A stretch of 9,627 nucleotides of DNA from Erysipelotrichaceae bacterium UBA2227. GTDB lineage: Bacteria; Bacillota_I; Bacilli_A; Erysipelotrichales; Erysipelotrichaceae. How positions within the stretch are numbered: position 1 is the first letter of the stretch; every line of letters starts with the position of its first letter. Under the pieces are notes generated by a model, which ran no database searches, was not told the origin of the DNA, and worked only from the letters and a program-made list of their open reading frames with translations. This document shows positions 5,902 to 9,627 of the stretch, one piece after another. The stretch covers positions 1 through 9,627 of the forward strand of contig DDYT01000063.1 in the NCBI GenBank assembly GCA_002348095.1, given 5' to 3'. The translations under genes were made by a program, and so were the position numbers.

Positions 5902-5929
5902 ATTATACCATATTTATGCTAAATGGAAA
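5902..5929 (-). promoter_or_regulatory. Strong extended -10 promoter of the structured RNA
   Basis: On the - strand TGGTATAAT gives a perfect TATAAT (5907-5902) with an extended TGn. TTTCCA (5929-5924, four of six -35 bases) lies 16 bases upstream. The -35 falls within the last codons of the ATPase gene and the -10 starts 12 bases past its stop. The predicted start coincides with the first paired base of the RNA. Confidence 0.7.
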
Positions 5930-6647
5930 GTATTTTGCTGATAAAACGCTGAAGACGTTCGGTTTTCGGTTGTCTGAGCACGACATCCGTTTTGCCTATC
6001 TCACCGATCCCAAACTCATCCATATACATCACCGTATCACAGGCATTGGACGCAAATCCCAGATGATGGGTCACGATGACCAGCTCGACCCCGCTTTGGA
6101 CCAGTTCTTTCAGCATCGTCAGAACTTCATGGGATAACTCCGGATCTAGCGCACTGGTCGGCTCATCCAATAATAGCAGTTTCGGCTCGATGGCAATCGC
6201 CCGAATGATCGCGATGCGCTGTTGCTGACCGCCGGAAAGCTGTGCCGGAAACTTATGGGATGAATCTTCCAAACCAAACTTCCGTAACAGGTAAAGTGCC
6301 TTTTCTTTGGCCGCTGCCTTATCCATCATAAACGTATGTATCAGCGGTAAAGTGATATTGTCTAACGCTGAAAGATGCGGAAACAAACCGTTACTTTGGA
6401 AAACAAAGCCAATCTGCTTGCGATATTCGGATAACGTATGCTCCTTACTCTCGATCCATTGCCCGTTGAGTGCAAAGGTACCGTCATTTGCCTGTAACAG
6501 TCCGCCCAGCACCCGTAACAGCGTCGATTTTCCTCCGCCGCTGGGACCGATGATAGCCAATGCCTTGGCCTCAATCGTATCGGTAAAATGATCGAGAACG
6601 ATTTGCGAACCAAATCGGACGGTCAGATCACGAAATTCAAGTTTCAT
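5919..6647 (-). CDS. Polar amino-acid ABC transporter, ATPase subunit
   Basis: This is the cytoplasmic ATP-hydrolysing subunit of an amino-acid importer, GlnQ/HisP type, 242 residues. Motifs in order are Walker A GPSGGGKST (34-42), Q-loop FVFQ (Gln84), signature LSGGQQQR (137-144), Walker B LLLLDEP (157-163), D-loop SALD (165-168) and the switch His194. The start overlaps the end of the permease gene by 11 bases and follows AAAGGAG (6656-6662) by 8 bases. It is the last gene of the operon. No terminator follows directly, and the next transcription unit's promoter overlaps its 3' end. Confidence 0.93.
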   Translation of the reverse strand: MKLEFRDLTVRFGSQIVLDHFTDTIEAKALAIIGPSGGGKSTLLRVLGGLLQANDGTFALNGQWIESKEHTLSEYRKQIGFVFQSNGLFPHLSALDNITLPLIHTFMMDKAAAKEKALYLLRKFGLEDSSHKFPAQLSGGQQQRIAIIRAIAIEPKLLLLDEPTSALDPELSHEVLTMLKELVQSGVELVIVTHHLGFASNACDTVMYMDEFGIGEIGKTDVVLRQPKTERLQRFISKILSI

Positions 6648-7380
6648 AGCGGTTTCTCCTTTCCAGCCAGCGTGAAAGCATGGATACGGGAAAAGTCAGG
6701 ATCAGATACAAAACCGCCAAAACGATATAGCTTGTGTAATAAGTAGAATAATTGGTTGCGGTGATTTCTTTCGTCACTTGCATAAGTTCGATAATGGCAA
6801 TGGTCGATAACAGAGATGAATCCTTGATGACCGAAGCGAACTGTCCGGCAATGGCCGGTATGATCCGTATGATCAGTTGCGGAAGTAAAATCAGTCGGAA
6901 CATCTTCATTTTCGTCAAACCGATTGACCGGGCAATTTCCATTTGCTTCGATTCGATCGAATTGACTCCGCCACGGATGATTTCTGAAATATAAGCTCCT
7001 TCAAACACTGAAAGGATCAGTACACCTGCAATAAAACGGTTGGACAGTCCCCAGGCGGTACCGATGATATAGTAAAAAAAGATGATCTGTACCAAAAGCG
7101 GTGTCCCGCGAATGATCTCGACATAAGTAGCGGCCAAATCACGGATGACCATCCAACGGCTCCGACGGCCTAAAACGACCAACGAACCTAATATAAGCGA
7201 CAGAATCATCGAAAACAGACTGATTTGTACGGTCAAAACGAACCCCTGAGCAAAACGGGTCCGATATACCCACATTTGGGAGAAATCGAAATTGACATCG
7301 GCATTGACGGCGGATATGACCAGAAATGAAGCAATGATCAAAAATACGCCCAGCCATGAGAAAATCCGTTTCAACGTCAT
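6637..7380 (-). CDS. Polar amino-acid ABC transporter, permease subunit
   Basis: The 247-residue membrane protein is of the HisM/GlnP type. It has one N-terminal membrane segment (about 9-25) and a short outward-facing region, then the permease domain with RGTPLLVQIIFFYY (91-104) and the EAA coupling loop EIARSIGLTKMKMFRLILLPQ (148-168), which contacts the ATPase. The ATG at 7380 begins one base after the stop of the binding-protein gene, with no clear own ribosome binding site, so translational coupling is likely. A TTG at 7416, 10 bases after an AGAGGAG inside the upstream gene, is a weaker alternative adding 12 residues. The substrate is not readable from the permease. Confidence 0.9.
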   Translation of the reverse strand: MTLKRIFSWLGVFLIIASFLVISAVNADVNFDFSQMWVYRTRFAQGFVLTVQISLFSMILSLILGSLVVLGRRSRWMVIRDLAATYVEIIRGTPLLVQIIFFYYIIGTAWGLSNRFIAGVLILSVFEGAYISEIIRGGVNSIESKQMEIARSIGLTKMKMFRLILLPQLIIRIIPAIAGQFASVIKDSSLLSTIAIIELMQVTKEITATNYSTYYTSYIVLAVLYLILTFPVSMLSRWLERRNRYET

Positions 7381-7381
7381 A

Positions 7382-8161
7382 TTAATCGAAGAAGAACGCA
7401 AATCCCAAATCGTCAAACAGTTTCTTCTCCTCTTTCAAGTATATTTCTACGATTGGTTCAAAACCTTTGTCTTCCTTAAATTTCTTTAAAAACGCATTGA
7501 ACTGTGAAACAAGCGGACTGCCCTTTTTAAATGCCGCACCCCAAAATTCCGGTTGCTGGTTGTCGATAAATACGGTTTTGGTACGGTCGGCATATTGCTG
7601 ATAATTGCGTACGATTGTCAGCTGATCATAAATAAACGCATCTGCCCTCCCGTTGATGACCTCTGCTATCGCGGCACTTTCATCATCCAACCTCAACACC
7701 TTGGCCAATGGGAAATTATTGGTCACATAAAAATCCCCGGTACTGCCGGTCTTTACCGCCACGGTCCGCTCGGAATTATTCAAATCTGAGGACATGTTGA
7801 CCGGACTGTTTTTGTTGACCAGAAAAGCCAAATACGCTTTGGCATACCCTTCTGAAAAATCTACGCTTTGTTTACGAACTTCGGTGATCGTCATCGACGA
7901 AATGACCATATCCACTTTATCCGTCTGCAGGGCCGGAATCAATCCGGTCCAGTTGATATTTTCAATGATGACTTCCCGACCAAGATACTCACCAAATGCT
8001 TTAGCCAACTCAACACTGACCCCCATGGGGTTGCCACTGTTGTCTTTGGTTTCAAACGGCGGATAGGCCAGTTCCATGCCAACCACCAAAGCGTCGGACT
8101 TGGGGTTCGTACAACCCGAGAAAATCAACAGAACAAGCAAAATCATCATTATTTTTTTCAT
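7382..8161 (-). CDS. Amino-acid ABC transporter substrate-binding lipoprotein
   Basis: The 259-residue product is a cluster 3 (polar amino-acid) solute-binding lipoprotein held on the outer face of the membrane. The N-terminus MKKIMMILLVLLIFSGC is a lipoprotein signal with Cys17 as the lipidated residue; Phe at -3 is slightly unusual. The mature protein has MELAYPPFE (29-37), WTGLIPAL (71-78), SSMTITEVRKQSVDFS (88-103) with Arg96 expected to bind the amino-acid carboxylate, KTGSTGDF (137-144), and Asp179 expected to bind the amino group. The start follows GAGGTGA closely. It is the first gene of the three-gene importer operon. Proximity to cysK-cysE makes cystine or a related compound a candidate substrate, but glutamine, arginine or others cannot be excluded. 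Confidence 0.92.
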   Translation of the reverse strand: MKKIMMILLVLLIFSGCTNPKSDALVVGMELAYPPFETKDNSGNPMGVSVELAKAFGEYLGREVIIENINWTGLIPALQTDKVDMVISSMTITEVRKQSVDFSEGYAKAYLAFLVNKNSPVNMSSDLNNSERTVAVKTGSTGDFYVTNNFPLAKVLRLDDESAAIAEVINGRADAFIYDQLTIVRNYQQYADRTKTVFIDNQQPEFWGAAFKKGSPLVSQFNAFLKKFKEDKGFEPIVEIYLKEEKKLFDDLGFAFFFD

Positions 8162-8178
8162 GTTGTCACCTCATAAAA

Positions 8179-8207
8179 ACAATACCGAGAAAGCAGGAAA
8201 TAGTCAA
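8179..8207 (-). promoter_or_regulatory. Promoter of the amino-acid ABC transporter operon
   Basis: On the - strand TTGACT (8207-8202) and TATTGT (8184-8179) are exactly 17 bases apart. The predicted start is near 8172, the first base of the ribosome binding site GAGGTGA, giving a leader of about 11 nt. Confidence 0.75.
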
Positions 8208-8215
8208 TGCAAAAT

Positions 8216-8235
8216 AAAAAAGCCGTGACCGGCTT
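8216..8235 (-). terminator. Intrinsic terminator overlapping the perR stop codon
   Basis: On the - strand AAGCCG pairs with CGGCTT around GTCA, followed by Ts. The first stem bases overlap the stop codon at 8234-8236. It separates perR from the ABC transporter promoter only about 10 bases further on. Confidence 0.85.
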
Positions 8236-8620
8236 AGTTTTTTGGTGTACAACGTGCACAGACACCTTTGAATGTCAAATCGTGCGATAAAATTGAAAAC
8301 GAGGTTTTCTCTCTGATTTCCTTATCAAGATTCTCATGATACGGAAGATCGATATCAAACAGCTGATTGCACTTGATGCACTGAATGTGATAATGCGGAT
8401 GAACCGTCGGATCAAAGACCGTTGCTCCTGACCCGTTAGCGACTTCGCGCAACTCATTGGTGTCGACCATCTCATGCAAAATCCGATACACCGTTGCGAG
8501 GGATATGCGCGGATTGACCTTGATCACCCGGTTATAAATCTCTTCGGCACAAGCATGCGTATTGAGATCTCTGACTATTTTTCTGACCAGGCTTTTCTGT
8601 TTCGTGTTTCTTTTTTCCAT
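8234..8620 (-). CDS. perR: Fur-family metalloregulator, PerR type
   Basis: The 128-residue protein is a Fur-family DNA-binding repressor. The winged-helix recognition segment ISLATVYRIL lies at 39-48. The structural zinc site is Cys81/Cys84 and Cys121/Cys124. The regulatory metal ligands all align with B. subtilis PerR: His22, Asp70, His76, His78 and Asp89. The last is Asp as in PerR and not Glu as in Fur, which points to peroxide sensing by metal-catalysed oxidation. The N-terminus is about 18 residues shorter than in B. subtilis PerR, although spacing from RxTxQK onward is unchanged. The ATG at 8620 follows AGGAG by 5 bases; a GTG at 8635 adds only MRGDI. A Fur-type box overlaps its promoter. 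The upstream permease pair may be read into it, because no terminator separates them. Zur or Fur function is less likely. Confidence 0.85.
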   Translation of the reverse strand: MEKRNTKQKSLVRKIVRDLNTHACAEEIYNRVIKVNPRISLATVYRILHEMVDTNELREVANGSGATVFDPTVHPHYHIQCIKCNQLFDIDLPYHENLDKEIREKTSFSILSHDLTFKGVCARCTPKN

Positions 8621-8644
8621 GATATCTCCTCTCACTAGGACACT

Positions 8645-8673
8645 ATTATATTAAAATTCGTGAAAATATGCAA
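8645..8673 (-). promoter_or_regulatory. Promoter of perR
   Basis: On the - strand TTGCAT (8673-8668) and a perfect TATAAT (8650-8645) are 17 bases apart. The start is predicted near 8638, about 18 nt before the ATG. The -35 side overlaps the candidate Fur-family box and lies just after the permease stop codon. Confidence 0.65.
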
Positions 8674-8683
8674 TTAATTATCA
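8669..8683. promoter_or_regulatory. Candidate Fur/PerR box overlapping the perR -35
   Basis: Read on the - strand the 15-mer is TGATAAT-T-AATTGCA. The left half matches the 7-1-7 Fur-family consensus TGATAATnATTATCA perfectly and the right half matches at 4 of 7. Its position over the -35 would suit autorepression. AT-rich DNA makes such matches easy, so this is tentative. Confidence 0.35.
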
Positions 8684-9238
8684 ATAATTTGTTAAGGTTT
8701 GATCATCATTTTTGGTGATAGCTTCATGAAAATCACGCTTGTCATTCTCAGTCATCAGTGCCTTAACCAACCATGACAAAAAGGTAATGGCTGCAATATT
8801 GAAAATCAGGCGGATTAAAGTAAACCTGACTCCCAGATTCGCAAGTTCAAATAGCAACAGCGGTAATTTCAGTGTGGACCAGGCCCCGATAAAAATCAGG
8901 GTATTGAAAACAGAAGCTCCTTTTTTGGCCATGGTATAGGCCATCGGAAAGGCAGCGTACAATGGGCCGGCCGCTGCAGACCCCATCAAAAATGCCAGAA
9001 ACATTCCTTTGAAACCTGACCGTTCCCCCATCAGAGCAATCATGGTTTCCCGCCTGACCCAAACGTCCAACAAACCCATCAGCACAAAAATCGGCGGTAA
9101 TATTAGCAGCATCTCCCTGAAATTCAGGGCAGCAGCTTCAATGGCGGCTTTCCCCTGATTAAATCCAAATAAGATTACAGCTACATTCAGCAGAAAGATG
9201 ATCAGAAAACCTCTGTAGCGTTTGATCAGGGCAGCCAT
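8681..9238 (-). CDS. Half-size permease, COG0701/ArsP-like, second subunit
   Basis: This 185-residue membrane protein has about five hydrophobic segments (about 10-26, 43-60, 77-100, 111-131, 140-159) and a charged C-terminal tail. The core LMGERSGFKGMFLAFLMGS, followed by PLYAAFPMA, matches the repeat found in the predicted permease family COG0701 (ArsP/YraQ-like). Each half of a full-length member holds one such unit. The ATG at 9238 overlaps the upstream gene by 13 bases and follows GGAGG by 9 bases. The two genes are thus coupled and probably form a heteromeric transporter. Family membership is from pattern memory; substrate is unknown, although some full-length relatives export organoarsenicals. 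No terminator is seen before perR. Confidence 0.65.
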   Translation of the reverse strand: MAALIKRYRGFLIIFLLNVAVILFGFNQGKAAIEAAALNFREMLLILPPIFVLMGLLDVWVRRETMIALMGERSGFKGMFLAFLMGSAAAGPLYAAFPMAYTMAKKGASVFNTLIFIGAWSTLKLPLLLFELANLGVRFTLIRLIFNIAAITFLSWLVKALMTENDKRDFHEAITKNDDQTLTNY

Positions 9239-9627
9239 TGCATCAGTCCTCCGATCACAAATGCGATCAACACCGCATAAATCAATGCGAAGAGATTGCG
9301 TTTTATGGCCAGTCCGGTGCCCAAGTAACTCTTTTCCATCGGAAATGTGACTACTCCAACCATCATCAGGGTCGAGATAAATGCCGCGATCTGCGTATAG
9401 CCGGCATTCAGTTTCAACAGGTTTGCTGCCAACGGAAAGGCAATAAATCCCGGAATCAGCGTGACTGATCCGATCAAGGATGCAATCATCACACCGAAAA
9501 ATCCTGACTGCTCACCAATCAGTTGTGAGATGACTTCCGGAGATATCCAGGCCATCGTAATTCCGATGACCATCAAAACGACCAGCATGGCCGGCAGGAT
9601 ATTCTCAAATGACTTGAATGCTTTCTT
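9226..9627 (-). CDS. Half-size permease, first subunit, cut by window edge
   Basis: The reading frame is open at the right edge, so the N-terminus is missing; 133 residues are visible, beginning KKAFKSFENILPAM. An ATG at 9588 is internal to this frame and should not be taken as the start. Hydrophobic segments at about 13-29, 44-70, 78-95 and 111-129 frame the core LIGEQSGFFGVMIASLIGS and the following PGFIAFPLA. The core and its continuation can be aligned without gaps to the next gene, with 16 identities in 35 residues (33-67 here against 66-100 there). It is probably the partner subunit of the permease encoded next, with overlapping ends that imply equal synthesis. Confidence 0.65.
   Translation of the reverse strand, partial: KKAFKSFENILPAMLVVLMVIGITMAWISPEVISQLIGEQSGFFGVMIASLIGSVTLIPGFIAFPLAANLLKLNAGYTQIAAFISTLMMVGVVTFPMEKSYLGTGLAIKRNLFALIYAVLIAFVIGGLMQWLP

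Noticed and set aside
7381..7416. TTG start at 7416 for the ABC permease
   Set aside because: The AGAGGAG before it is explained by Lys/Glu codons of the binding protein, and the ATG at 7380 gives the typical N-terminus with stop-start coupling. Kept only as an alternative.

Overview
The window looks like the chromosome of a low-to-mid GC Gram-positive bacterium (Bacillota). This rests on strong AGGAGG-type ribosome binding sites, sigma-A-like promoters, a CIRCE operator on groES-groEL, a lipoprotein-anchored amino-acid binding protein and a PerR-type Fur regulator. The adenylosuccinate synthetase is of a divergent type that I associate with clostridial and related anaerobes. Placement in Erysipelotrichia or Clostridia is only a guess.

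Layout. One gene, purA (148-1428), is on the + strand, behind its own promoter and a leader hairpin. It converges on the groES-groEL operon (3373-1463, - strand), and the two share a terminator between their stop codons. Everything further right is on the - strand. In order of coordinate these are: a single-gene unit for a fructose-6-phosphate-aldolase-type transaldolase-family protein (4136-3489); the cysK-cysE cysteine biosynthesis pair (5648-4229); an unannotated AT-rich stretch (about 5719-5929) that holds a promoter, a long rod-forming RNA and a terminator; a polar amino-acid ABC transporter of binding protein, permease and ATPase (8161-5919); a PerR-like metalloregulator (8620-8234); and two overlapping half-size membrane permeases, the first running off the right edge (9627-8681).

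How the genes fit together. CysE makes O-acetylserine and CysK turns it into cysteine. The neighbouring ABC importer could bring in cystine or another amino acid, but its substrate cannot be read from the sequence. PerR is a peroxide/metal sensor and may control its own promoter through a Fur-family box that overlaps the -35 element. GroES-GroEL are under HrcA/CIRCE heat-shock control.

The most notable non-coding signal is at 5719-5895 (- strand). A strong extended -10 promoter is predicted to start an RNA exactly at the first base of a 14-15 bp closing helix. The other arm of that helix lies about 110 nt downstream and is followed by an intrinsic terminator. The size (about 177 nt) and rod shape resemble 6S RNA. 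A cis-acting leader for cysK-cysE is the main alternative. Other points of interest are very short predicted 5' leaders on several operons, terminators that overlap stop codons, a GroEL without the Gly-Gly-Met tail, and the split permease.
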